The position numbers and the translations under genes were made by a program. From NORP233 sp050186825 (GTDB lineage Bacteria; Planctomycetota; J058): a stretch of DNA of 64,000 nt. The notes below the pieces were generated by a model. It was not told the DNA's origin and made no database searches. It saw only the letters and a program-made list of their open reading frames with translations. The stretch lies in assembly GCA_050186825.1 (NCBI GenBank), contig JBFWYD010000038.1, positions 1 through 64,000 of the forward strand, given 5' to 3'. Within the stretch, counting starts at the first letter, position 1; every line of letters starts with the position of its first letter. Positions 1 to 10,898 of the stretch are shown here, piece after piece.

Positions 1-90
1 TCGCGAAGAGACCTTCACGGGTCGAGCGACATCCACGAGCCGACCGAGCCCGTCCTCGTCCCCTGCCGCAAGGACTTGCCTCTGACCTGA
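1..90 (+). CDS. Possible 3' end of a gene entering from the left
   Basis: Frame 1 is open from the window edge to a TGA at 88-90. It has mostly G or C at third positions and reads through SSDIHEPTEPVLVPCRKD before the stop. The other rightward frames show weaker codon bias. No domain can be recognised in 29 residues, so this may be a true gene tail or chance. The long hairpin at 124-181 lies just behind its stop, where a terminator would sit. Confidence 0.25.
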   Translation, partial: SRRDLHGSSDIHEPTEPVLVPCRKDLPLT

Positions 91-123
91 GATTGCGTGT
101 TGACAAGGCGGTGCTCATAGGAG

Positions 124-181
124 CCCGGTTCATGCAGAAAGAGGCCCCGCGGAAGCGGGGCCTCTTTCTGCATGAACCGGG
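124..181. terminator. 27-bp perfect hairpin with GGAA loop
   Basis: Bases 124-150 are the exact reverse complement of 155-181, leaving a four-base GGAA loop. The stem carries an AAAGAGGCCCCGC / GCGGGGCCTCTTT core, so it resembles a bidirectional terminator. It sits between the possible gene end at 90 and the stop (254) of the leftward operon and could serve both. No long T run follows on either strand. Confidence 0.6.
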
Positions 182-253
182 AAGCCCGAGTCGACAGGGG
201 TTCCTCGTCAAGGCCCGAGCAGCGGCGACGAGCACCAAGCGGAGCGCGAAGGT

Positions 254-688
254 CTACGGCGACTTCCGATGCGAGCCCCGGCGGAAGTCGAAGAAGCAGG
301 AAGCCTGGTCCCGCGGAGCGGCCTCGGCTGCCTGCGGCGCGGCCTCGGCCGCCTGCGGCGCGGCCTCGGCCGCCTGCGGCCCGGCCTCGGCCGCCGGCGG
401 TGCGGCCTCGGCCCGCGGCCCGCAGGCGTCCCACTCGCGCCAGGCGAGGTGGAGCAGGGTCCCGCCCGCGAGCGCCGCGACCACGGCCGCGGCCAGCGGC
501 GGCAGCCCGAGCAGCTTGACCCGCAGCGAGATCCCCGCGTCCACCCCGACGGTCGCGGTCAGCAGCCCGAGCAGGAACCAGCCCGCGGTCGCGGCCCCCC
601 GCGCCCGCGCGCAGCGCCCGAAGCAGCGCAGCGCGGCCCCGCCCAGCGGGAGCGCCGACGCCGCGTAGAGGACGCCGTCCGGGAGCAC
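254..688 (-). CDS. Small membrane protein with Ala/Pro/Glu repeat tail, downstream of msrP
   Basis: This 144-residue protein starts at GTG 688, four bases beyond the msrP stop, so it is almost certainly co-transcribed. It has about three hydrophobic stretches in the first 90 residues, roughly 8-26, 33-53 and 60-85. The last 50 residues hold a tandem AAEAAPQ-type repeat and a short Cys/Phe/Arg end. The usual partner of MsrP is the haem membrane protein MsrQ, with about six helices and conserved histidines. This protein is too short and has only two histidines, so I do not call it MsrQ. The coding bias is strong, and function is unknown. Confidence 0.6.
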   Translation of the reverse strand: MLPDGVLYAASALPLGGAALRCFGRCARARGAATAGWFLLGLLTATVGVDAGISLRVKLLGLPPLAAAVVAALAGGTLLHLAWREWDACGPRAEAAPPAAEAGPQAAEAAPQAAEAAPQAAEAAPRDQASCFFDFRRGSHRKSP

Positions 689-692
689 GGGC

Positions 693-1676
693 CTAGCCCT
701 TCTGATAGAGCCTGGCCACCTGCTCGGCGTAGCCGTTGTAGGGCTTGGTGTCGAGGCGCTCGACCTCGGGGCCCGCCGCGCCGATCCGCTGGATGTGCCG
801 CTCCGTGGCCTGGCTCCAGCGCGGGTGGGGGACCTGCGGCTCGACGTTGCTCAGCCAGGAGTACTCCTTGGGCACCGCGTCGTTCCAGAAGGTCGGCGGG
901 CGCGTCTTGCCGACCACGAGCTGCACCACGCTCTTGGGGCTCTTGTAGCCGTACTTCCAGGGCACGATCACGCGCAGCGGCGCCCCCGACTGGGGCGGGA
1001 GACGGCGCCCGTAGATCCCCGTGACCAGCAGCGCCAGGTCGTGCGTGGCCTCGTCCAGGCGCAGCGCCTCGTAGTAGGGCCACTTGTACCAGCGTTGGTC
1101 GCGCTGCCCGGGGGCCTGCTTGGTGTCGAGGAAGGAGCGGAAGGCCACGTACTTGGCCTCGGGCTTCACGCCCACGTGCTCGAGCAGCTTGCGCAGCGGG
1201 ACGCCGATCCAGGGCACGGTCATGGACCAGGCCTCGACGCAGCGGAAGCGGTAGATCCGCTCCTCGAGCCCGAGCTTCTCGACCTGCTCCAGCGAGAGCT
1301 TGCCCGGCCGCTCGACCAGCCCCGTGACCTCCAGCGAGTAGGGGTCGAGCGCGAAGCCCTTGGCCAGCCTCCAGACCTGCTCCTTGTCGGTCGTGAACTC
1401 GTAGAAGTTGTTGTAGCGGAGGGGGGCCGGCGCCTCGCTCAGCTTGCGCTCGGGCACCGTGTAGAGCTCGCTGCGCGGGGCCACCAGCTTGGGCTGGTCC
1501 GGGCCGTCCTCGGCCGCGGCCTCGCTCAGCAGCCGGCGCCCCGTGAGCGCCAGGGACCCGGCCGAGAGCGCGCCCAGGCCCAGGGCCGCCAGGAAGCGGC
1601 GCCGGTCGAGCCAGGCGCGCTCGCAGGTGATCGCGGACTCGGGCAGCTCCCAGTCGGGCTTGCGACGCGGCTTCAT
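693..1676 (-). CDS. msrP: Protein-methionine-sulfoxide reductase catalytic subunit MsrP (YedY family)
   Basis: This molybdenum-cofactor enzyme of the sulfite oxidase fold repairs oxidised methionine in envelope proteins. The 327-residue protein starts at ATG 1676, behind a GGAGG site. A twin-arginine export signal lies at residues 25-45 (RRRFLAALGLGALSAG). The molybdenum-ligand cysteine is C146 in IYRFRCVEAWSM, and the conserved blocks YNNFYEF, VPWIGVPLRKLL, PPQSGAPLRVIVPWKYG and HPRWSQATER follow the E. coli protein closely. It was therefore probably exported folded by Tat. The electron donor is normally MsrQ; none is visible, only the small membrane protein next door. The call is secure at family level. 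Confidence 0.95.
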   Translation of the reverse strand: MKPRRKPDWELPESAITCERAWLDRRRFLAALGLGALSAGSLALTGRRLLSEAAAEDGPDQPKLVAPRSELYTVPERKLSEAPAPLRYNNFYEFTTDKEQVWRLAKGFALDPYSLEVTGLVERPGKLSLEQVEKLGLEERIYRFRCVEAWSMTVPWIGVPLRKLLEHVGVKPEAKYVAFRSFLDTKQAPGQRDQRWYKWPYYEALRLDEATHDLALLVTGIYGRRLPPQSGAPLRVIVPWKYGYKSPKSVVQLVVGKTRPPTFWNDAVPKEYSWLSNVEPQVPHPRWSQATERHIQRIGAAGPEVERLDTKPYNGYAEQVARLYQKG

Positions 1677-1809
1677 GGCACCTCCGGGCGACAGGGTAGC
1701 CGGGGCGAGGGGCAGGCGCCGGCCCGGGCCCAGGGAGAACCCCGTCGCCCCTCCTCGGTTACCCGGGAGTAGTAGGATCGGCGGCCCCGCGCGCCCCCCG
1801 GAGTCGACC

Positions 1810-4557
1810 ATGGCCCCCCGACCGCACCCAGCCCTCCTCCCGCTCGCGTGTTGCACCCTCCTCCTCTGCGCGCCCCCGGCCGCCGCCAAGGAGAGCTGGA
1901 AGGACCTCGAGAAGGCCTACGCCGACGCGCGCAAGGTCGTGAGCGACGCCGCGGCGGGGCGGATGCCCAAGCCGAAGAACCAGAAGCAGACCGCCGAGCA
2001 GCTCGTGGCCGAGGCCAAGCGCGAGCTGGTCCTGGTCCCCGAGAAGATGCTCGCCGAGGACGGCAACAAGGCCGTCAAGCTGCTCCTCGACGAGGCCGTG
2101 CTCAGCGAGGACCCGGACGTGGCCACCGGCGCCATGACCGCCCTGCGGCAGGTCAAGGACGCCAAGGCGGTCAAGGCCCTGCTCAAGGAGGTCGAGAAGA
2201 GCAAGGAGCTGCGCCTGCAGCGGCTGCTCTGCGCCGCGCTGGCCGACGTCAAGGACCGCGGCGCCGCGAGCACGCTCCAGAAGCTGACCCGCGAGAAGGA
2301 CACGGCCCTGGTGGCCACCGCCGTGCGCGCGCTCGGGGCGCGCGGCGAGAAGGAGGCCGCGGGGCCGCTCAAGCGGCTGCTCAAGGACGACTCGCTGCGC
2401 GTCCGCTACGCGACCGCGGACGCCCTCGAGCGCCTGACCAACGAGCGGCCCAAGGACCTGCCCGTCCCCCAGGTCGACGCCAAGACCGGCCTCCCCGACC
2501 GCTTCGCCTGCGACCGCGTGGCCTTCCTGGTCGACGCCACGGCCGAGGCGCGGGAGGAGGCCTTCGAGGACCCCTTCGCCGCGGGCGACGACGAGCAGGG
2601 CGCCGAGAAGAAGGACGGCGAGAAGAAGGGCGACGGCGCCGAGAAGAAGGATGGCGAGAAGAAGGACGACGCCGCCGAGAAGAAGGACGACGCCAAGCCG
2701 AAGCCGGCCAAGAAGAAGGGGAAGCCGGGCGAGAAGCCCAAGCCCCTCTCGCCCTACGGCGTGGCCGCGCGCCTGCTCAAGGAGGCCGTGGGCAAGCTGC
2801 ACGACCCCACCCGCTACTACGCGGCCCGCTTCAGCAGCTCGGTCGAGGGCCAGGGCGGCTACCGCGCGGGCGGCGCCAAGGCCGTGGGCGAGCTCACGTC
2901 CTGGCTCGAGCGCGGCGGCGCCACCGGCCGCGACCGGCGCCTGGACCTCGCGCTGGCCGACGCCCTCGCCCAGAGCCCGCCCCCCGACGAGATCTACGTG
3001 TTCCTGGTCGCCGCGCCCTCCCGCCGGCTCCAGGCCGACATCGACGCCACCCTGGCCGATGCGCGCCGCCAGCTGCGCGGCGCGGGGGTCGCGGTGCACG
3101 TGGTGCGCCTGCTCCCCGCGCCGGCCCAGGCGCCGCGCACCGAGGGCGGCAAGCAGATGCTCCAGGACCAGGAGCAGGCCTTCGCCAGCTTCGCCAACGC
3201 GCTGACCACCGCCAGCGGCGGACGCGCGGCGGCGATCGACCTGGCCCGGCTCAAGGAGCCCGAGCCCGAGGCAAAGCCCGGCAAGCAGGACAAGGAGCTC
3301 GCCGCGCTGGACTTCACCAAGGCCCTGCCGCGCGCCAGCCACAAGAAGCTCAAGAAGGCGGTGGACGAGGCGCTCGCGGCCCCGGAGCCGACCGACGCCC
3401 AGATCAAGCTGATCGAGGACCTGGCCGCCTGCCCCGACCGCGAGGCGACCGCCCTGGCGCTCCCCGCCCTGACCGGCGGCGACCCGAACCTCTCGCGCGC
3501 GGCGGCGGCGGGCTTCGCCAAGAACCCCGACCCCAAGGTCCAGCTCGAGCTCATGAAGGAGTTCCGGAGCGCCAAGCAGCCCGCCCAGCAGATCGCGCTC
3601 CTGCGCGCGCTCGGGCCGGCCAAGGGCCCGGCGATCGCCGACGGCCTGGCCGTCGCCGTGGCGATCCTCGAGGGCGACGTGGCGCGCGTGGCCTGGCGCT
3701 ACCTGGCCGACCGCCCCGCCGAGGAGCTCAAGGACCTCAAGGGCAAGCTGACCCGCAAGACCAAGGGCCTGAGCGGCCTGGCCCAGGCCTACGCCAACGA
3801 CGCGCTGGCCAAGGCCAACGGCCGGCCGCTGCCGCCGCGCGACGGCCTCGACTTCAGCGAGGGCCTGCTCCTCCCCGAGCGCTTCCTCGAGAAGGGGGTG
3901 GCCTTCATCCTCGACTCGAACGTCTACATGAACTCCGTGTTCTGGAACCCGCCGCCGGCGGCTGGGGGCGAGAAGCCGAAGGAGGAGCCCAAGCGCGGGC
4001 GCGGCAAGAAGGGCAAGGAGCCCGAGGCGGACGCCCCGCAGCCAGTGACGGCGCACGGGGCCGCCTCGAAGGAGATCGAGCGCGCGCTCAAGGCGATCGA
4101 GAAGGGCGGGCTCAAGGCCAACGTGTTCCAGACGGGCGGCAAGTCCTGGCGCCCGGGCAGCGCCGAGGAGATCAAGGGCAACGTGGCCGACGCCGCGCGC
4201 TGGCTCCAGGCCGTGCACGCCGGCAACCAGCGCGACGTGTGGAAGCCGCTCCAGCGCGCGCTCCAGGACACGGCGATCGAGCGCGTGATCCTGCTCGTGT
4301 CCGGACCGCCCATCCGCTCGCCCGGGAGCGACGGCCCCAAGGAGCTGCTGGACAAGGTCCGCGAGCTGAACGCCGGTCGGGACGTGCAGATCGACGTGGT
4401 CTACGTGCTCCCGCCCGCGCCCCAGGAGCCCATGGCCCAGGCCCGGCGCCGCGACGAGCTCAAGGCCATGGACGCCGTCTACTCCCCGCTCGCCCAGGCG
4501 AACCGCGGCAAGGTGGTGATCCGGACCACCTTGCGCACGCTGGGCGCCAAGGACTAG
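1810..4557 (+). CDS. Secreted HEAT-repeat protein with two vWA-like modules
   Basis: This 915-residue protein begins at ATG 1810 with a signal peptide (LLPLACCTLLLCAPPAAA). Residues ~60-210 form alpha-helical repeats of HEAT/Armadillo type. A beta-rich module starts near residue 233 (DRVAFLVDATAEA) and holds a low-complexity Lys/Glu/Asp stretch near 255-310; helical repeats follow, and a second module begins near 696 (GVAFILDSNVYMN). Both openings resemble the first strand of von Willebrand A domains, and the matching last strands are EIYVFLVAAP and ERVILLVSGPP. The metal site DxSxS is not intact in either (DATAE, DSNVY). A periplasmic or surface scaffold role is inferred. It lies 16 bp ahead of the next gene and probably shares its transcript. 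Confidence 0.75.
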   Translation: MAPRPHPALLPLACCTLLLCAPPAAAKESWKDLEKAYADARKVVSDAAAGRMPKPKNQKQTAEQLVAEAKRELVLVPEKMLAEDGNKAVKLLLDEAVLSEDPDVATGAMTALRQVKDAKAVKALLKEVEKSKELRLQRLLCAALADVKDRGAASTLQKLTREKDTALVATAVRALGARGEKEAAGPLKRLLKDDSLRVRYATADALERLTNERPKDLPVPQVDAKTGLPDRFACDRVAFLVDATAEAREEAFEDPFAAGDDEQGAEKKDGEKKGDGAEKKDGEKKDDAAEKKDDAKPKPAKKKGKPGEKPKPLSPYGVAARLLKEAVGKLHDPTRYYAARFSSSVEGQGGYRAGGAKAVGELTSWLERGGATGRDRRLDLALADALAQSPPPDEIYVFLVAAPSRRLQADIDATLADARRQLRGAGVAVHVVRLLPAPAQAPRTEGGKQMLQDQEQAFASFANALTTASGGRAAAIDLARLKEPEPEAKPGKQDKELAALDFTKALPRASHKKLKKAVDEALAAPEPTDAQIKLIEDLAACPDREATALALPALTGGDPNLSRAAAAGFAKNPDPKVQLELMKEFRSAKQPAQQIALLRALGPAKGPAIADGLAVAVAILEGDVARVAWRYLADRPAEELKDLKGKLTRKTKGLSGLAQAYANDALAKANGRPLPPRDGLDFSEGLLLPERFLEKGVAFILDSNVYMNSVFWNPPPAAGGEKPKEEPKRGRGKKGKEPEADAPQPVTAHGAASKEIERALKAIEKGGLKANVFQTGGKSWRPGSAEEIKGNVADAARWLQAVHAGNQRDVWKPLQRALQDTAIERVILLVSGPPIRSPGSDGPKELLDKVRELNAGRDVQIDVVYVLPPAPQEPMAQARRRDELKAMDAVYSPLAQANRGKVVIRTTLRTLGAKD

Positions 4558-4573
4558 GAGGGCGCGGGCGGCG

Positions 4574-7537
4574 ATGGTGCCAGGAGGTTTGACCGTCGAG
4601 GACCGGTTCTTCCTCCGCATCGCCACCAAGAACCGCCTGCTGGACGCGGTCCAGGCGCAGCGCGCTGCGCAGGCCGCGGAGCGCGAGGGCCGCGCCGTCG
4701 CCCAGCTGGTGGTCGAGGCCGGCCTGCTCGACCCGCGCCAGGTCGACCGGATCCGCGAGGCCATGGCCGCGAGCCAGGTGATGCGCCTGGACGCGATCTT
4801 CGTCGAGCTGCTGCTCGCCGAGCGCCTGGTCAGCGGGCCGGTGCTCGACGCCGCCTACGCGGAGCAGCGCCGGCAGCGCTACCGGGCGCGGATCGGGAAC
4901 ATCCTGGTCGAGCGCGGGAAGCTGAGCGTCGACAACCACCGCCGCCTGACCAGCGAGGTGATCCGCCGCCTGCGCACACAGAGCGCGGACGCCTTCGACT
5001 CGGGCGCCCCGCCCCCGCGCCGGCCCACCCCCGCCCCAGCGCCCCCGCCCGCGCGCGAGCGCGACATCTTCGGCTCCTCCGCCGAGGCCAGCGGGCCGAT
5101 CTTCGGCTCCTCCTTCGAGGTGCTGCAGCCCGCCCCCAGCGACGAGGGGGTGCGCATCCCCCTGGACGAGCCGATGCGCTCCTTCGACCAGACGCGCGAG
5201 CTGCCGCGCGGGGGGCTGTTCGGGAGCGAGGAGTCCGAGCCGCTCCAGCGCGCGGGCGGCGGAGACATCTTCGGCGACTCCTCCTCGAGCTTCCCCTCGG
5301 ACGAGCGCAGCGCGAGCGGCTGGTCGGACGAGAACCCGGCCTGGAGCCCGGTCTCTCCCCCGTCCGGCGCCTCCAGGCCTGGCGCCCAGAGCGCTGGCGT
5401 GCCGGGCGCGGCGCGCGCGCCGAGCTCCGAGCCCAAGGACGACCTGACCCAGAGCGCGCTCCGCATCGACCTCGACGGCGAGGGCTTCGACGCCGCGGCC
5501 GACCGGGCCCTGCTCGAGAGCGACCTGCGCGACTCGGTGGATCGTTGGGCCGAGGGCGGGGCCAGCGGCTCGAGCGGCTTCGTGCTCGAGCGCGACGACC
5601 TCGAGGAGCCGCGCGGCTTCGTCCCCGAGGAGTACGTGCGGCGCAAGCAGGTCCGCGCGCGCCTGCTGGGCGTGGCGCTGGCGGCCGGCGTCCTGGGGCT
5701 GCTCGGGATCGTGGGCGTGCTCGGCTCGCGGGTCTTCGCCAACCGCCAGCAGCTCGAGGCGGCGCGGCTCCAGGTCGCCGCCGCGCTCCAGGAGGAGGAC
5801 CCGCGGCGCCGGCGCGAGCTGCTCGAGGCGGCGGAGGTCGAGGTCAGGGCCGCGGGCACGATGGGGATCTCGCTGCGCGAGCGCGACGAGCTCGAGGAGC
5901 AGATCTCCTGGTCGCTGCTCGAGGCGAGCGCGCTGGCCGCGCTCGCCGACGGCGGCCCGGAGCGGGCGCGCGCCCTGCTCGAGGGCGCGCCCGGCGAGGT
6001 GGCCAGCGCGCACCAGGACGAGCGCAGCGCGCTGCTCAAGCGCTGCCAGCGCGAGGAGAAGCTGGGCGCGGCCCGCCTGGCCGAGGGGCGCCAGGACTGG
6101 AGCGCCGCGGTCCACCTCTACCGCGAGGCCCAGGACTTCGGCGACCCCGGCGCGGTGGCCAGCCGCCAGCTCGAGCAGCTCCGCCGCCTGCTGCTGGAGC
6201 AGACCCGCGCGGCCCTGGCCCAGGCCCAGCGCCCGCCCTACCGGCGCGCGGACGAGGCCAACTACGCGGCCCTGGCCAAGCTCGTGCAGGAGCTGTTCCG
6301 CGAGGACTTCGGGGCCCGGCGCGAGCTCGAGGAGCTGGCCTTCCTGCGGGCCAAGGCGGCCGGCTTGGCGCTGGCCGAGGACCGGGTGCGCCTGGAGGAG
6401 GCGCGACGCGCGCTCAAGCACGCGCTCGAGCTGCGCAAGGACGACCCGCAGCTCGTGGCCGCGCTCGAGCGCACTGAGCGGCGCCTGCGCGTGCAGCAGC
6501 ACGAGCGCGAGGCGCGCCGCGCCGAGCAGGCCGGGCGCCTCGCGGACGCGATCGTGGCCTACCGGGCCGCGGCGGAGGTCTCGCGCGAGGAGGGGACCAA
6601 GAAGGCCATGGGCGCGGCGATCGAGCGCTGCGAGGCGCGCCAGCGCGAGCAGAGCGCGGCCGCCGACCGGGCCGCGCGCCTGGCGCGCGCGCTGACCCAG
6701 CTCAAGGAGAGCAAGGTCGAGGAGGCGACCAAGGAGCTCGAGGCCCTGGTCGCCGAGCGCGACGAGGACCCCGCCCGGCGCCTGCTCGCCCTGGCGCGCG
6801 CCGTGCAGGGCATGGTCTACGTGCCGCCCGGCGAGTTCCTGATGGGCAGCGCCCCCGGCGAGGGCGTCCCCGCCGACGAGCAGCCGCAGCGCCGGCTGCA
6901 CGTGCCGGGCTTCTTCATCTCGCGCACCGAGGTGACCAACGAGGAGTTCTCGCGCTTCGTCGAGGCGAAGGGCGGCGAGACCCCGCGCCACTGGAGCACG
7001 CCGCGCCGCCTGCCCTCGGGCCAGGTCGAGGGGCGCACCTACGCGCGCGACATCGGCCATCACCCGGTGGTGTGGGTGAGCTGGGAGCGCGCCCGCGAGT
7101 ACGCGGCCTGGCGCGGCGCGCAGCTCCCGAGCGAGGTCGAGTGGGAGAAGGCGGCCCGGGGCACCGACGGCCGGACCTACCCCTGGGGCGAGGGCACCAA
7201 CGTCCGCGCGCACATCCAGGCCGACCCCACCCGCCTGCGCCGCGCGCCCACGGCGCCGGTCGGCGCCCACGCCCAGGACAAGAGCCCGTGGGGCGTCTAC
7301 GACATGGCGGGCAACGTGCAGGAGTGGACCCGCGACGACTTCGCCCCCTACCCCGGCGCGCCCGCCGACGCGCAGCGCCGGGCGGACCGCAAGGTCGTGC
7401 GCGGGGGCGCCTGGCGCTGGCCCTGGTCCGACGCGCGCTGCGCGATCCGTCAGGACGCGGCCCCGACCTACGCCAACGACAAGATCGGCCTGCGCGTCGT
7501 GGTCGAGGTCCCGGAGTCCTGCCCTGAGCTCCGCTGA
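4574..7537 (+). CDS. Membrane-anchored TPR protein with C-terminal FGE/SUMF1-like domain
   Basis: This 987-residue protein starts at ATG 4574, ten bases after an AGGAGGG site that overlaps the upstream stop. The N-terminus (1-130) has two or three copies of an alpha-helical 'late, long-lived' module (LLDPRQVDRI, GNILVERGKLSVDNH) like those ahead of type II/IV secretion ATPases. A Pro/Ser-rich linker leads to one membrane helix at about 364-386, then coiled TPR-like helices to ~740. The end (745-980) is a sulfatase-modifying-factor fold: MVYVPPGEFLMGS, EVTNEEFSRF, LPSEVEWEKAARG, YDMAGNVQEWT, VVRGGAW. The catalytic cysteine pair of true formylglycine-generating enzymes is incomplete (only the Cys in ARCAIR). 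It is therefore probably a binding or sensor domain rather than a sulfatase activator. Confidence 0.8.
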   Translation: MVPGGLTVEDRFFLRIATKNRLLDAVQAQRAAQAAEREGRAVAQLVVEAGLLDPRQVDRIREAMAASQVMRLDAIFVELLLAERLVSGPVLDAAYAEQRRQRYRARIGNILVERGKLSVDNHRRLTSEVIRRLRTQSADAFDSGAPPPRRPTPAPAPPPARERDIFGSSAEASGPIFGSSFEVLQPAPSDEGVRIPLDEPMRSFDQTRELPRGGLFGSEESEPLQRAGGGDIFGDSSSSFPSDERSASGWSDENPAWSPVSPPSGASRPGAQSAGVPGAARAPSSEPKDDLTQSALRIDLDGEGFDAAADRALLESDLRDSVDRWAEGGASGSSGFVLERDDLEEPRGFVPEEYVRRKQVRARLLGVALAAGVLGLLGIVGVLGSRVFANRQQLEAARLQVAAALQEEDPRRRRELLEAAEVEVRAAGTMGISLRERDELEEQISWSLLEASALAALADGGPERARALLEGAPGEVASAHQDERSALLKRCQREEKLGAARLAEGRQDWSAAVHLYREAQDFGDPGAVASRQLEQLRRLLLEQTRAALAQAQRPPYRRADEANYAALAKLVQELFREDFGARRELEELAFLRAKAAGLALAEDRVRLEEARRALKHALELRKDDPQLVAALERTERRLRVQQHEREARRAEQAGRLADAIVAYRAAAEVSREEGTKKAMGAAIERCEARQREQSAAADRAARLARALTQLKESKVEEATKELEALVAERDEDPARRLLALARAVQGMVYVPPGEFLMGSAPGEGVPADEQPQRRLHVPGFFISRTEVTNEEFSRFVEAKGGETPRHWSTPRRLPSGQVEGRTYARDIGHHPVVWVSWERAREYAAWRGAQLPSEVEWEKAARGTDGRTYPWGEGTNVRAHIQADPTRLRRAPTAPVGAHAQDKSPWGVYDMAGNVQEWTRDDFAPYPGAPADAQRRADRKVVRGGAWRWPWSDARCAIRQDAAPTYANDKIGLRVVVEVPESCPELR

Positions 7538-7612
7538 TTCGAGGAGGTCTGCGCCGCGGGGGCGGCGAGTGTGGGCGAGGGGGGGAGGACGGCGCAGACC
7601 TCCACGAATCAG
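7534..7612 (+). terminator. Long stem-loop at the stop of the SUMF1-like gene
   Basis: Bases 7534-7556 and 7590-7612 pair over 23 positions with one mismatch, around a 33-base G-rich loop. The left arm overlaps the TGA stop at 7535-7537. This is a terminator-like position, but no T run follows, so a Rho-linked or RNA-stabilising role is equally possible. Confidence 0.5.
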
Positions 7613-7620
7613 CCTATTGG

Positions 7621-7832
7621 GACGGGGTTGGGCGCATGAGAATGGGGTTGGCCACGTTTGAAGAATGGCTGACGCCCCTCTTTCGGGCGCCCTCGGTGGG
7701 CCTAGCGAGGTTTCACGCGCTGGATGGAGCGCTCGGCTGACGCCTGCCTCGAGTTCGCCATGGCGTTGAATTGAAGACGAGGGTTGGGCAATGGTGACGG
7801 GGTTGGCCACGCTCGAACATCGGCTGACGCCC
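7621..7832. repeat. Pair of ~57-bp imperfect direct repeats in a 367-bp non-coding gap
   Basis: The unit at 7621-7677 recurs at 7776-7832. The best part is GGGGTTGGCCACG followed by GGCTGACGCCC, with about six mismatches across the last 35 bases. The gap 7613-7979 otherwise holds no gene I can support. Its base composition is less GC-biased than its neighbours, which suggests decayed or inserted sequence. Confidence 0.55.
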
Positions 7833-7979
7833 TCGGTTGGAGCGCCTTGGCAGTGGCTGTCGCCGGGCCGACTCGACCGGTGAGGGCGCCATGACCACCA
7901 AGGCTGGGGCCGCCGTGCCTCGGAGTGACATCGAACTGGGCCGAACGCGACGCAGCGCGAAGCGTCCGAGGGCCGCGCG

Positions 7980-10856
<2,877 letters not shown>

Positions 10857-10898
10857 ACGCTATGGGGGCCGCCGAGCGCTAGGATCCGCGCCCGAGAG

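Noticed and set aside
1759..4764. Open antisense frame over the HEAT/vWA gene
   Set aside because: Shadow frame without start context or recognisable domain; the sense frame has a signal peptide and repeats.
4574..7537. Calling the SUMF1-like protein a sulfatase-activating enzyme
   Set aside because: The catalytic cysteine pair is not complete and no sulfatase gene is in the window.
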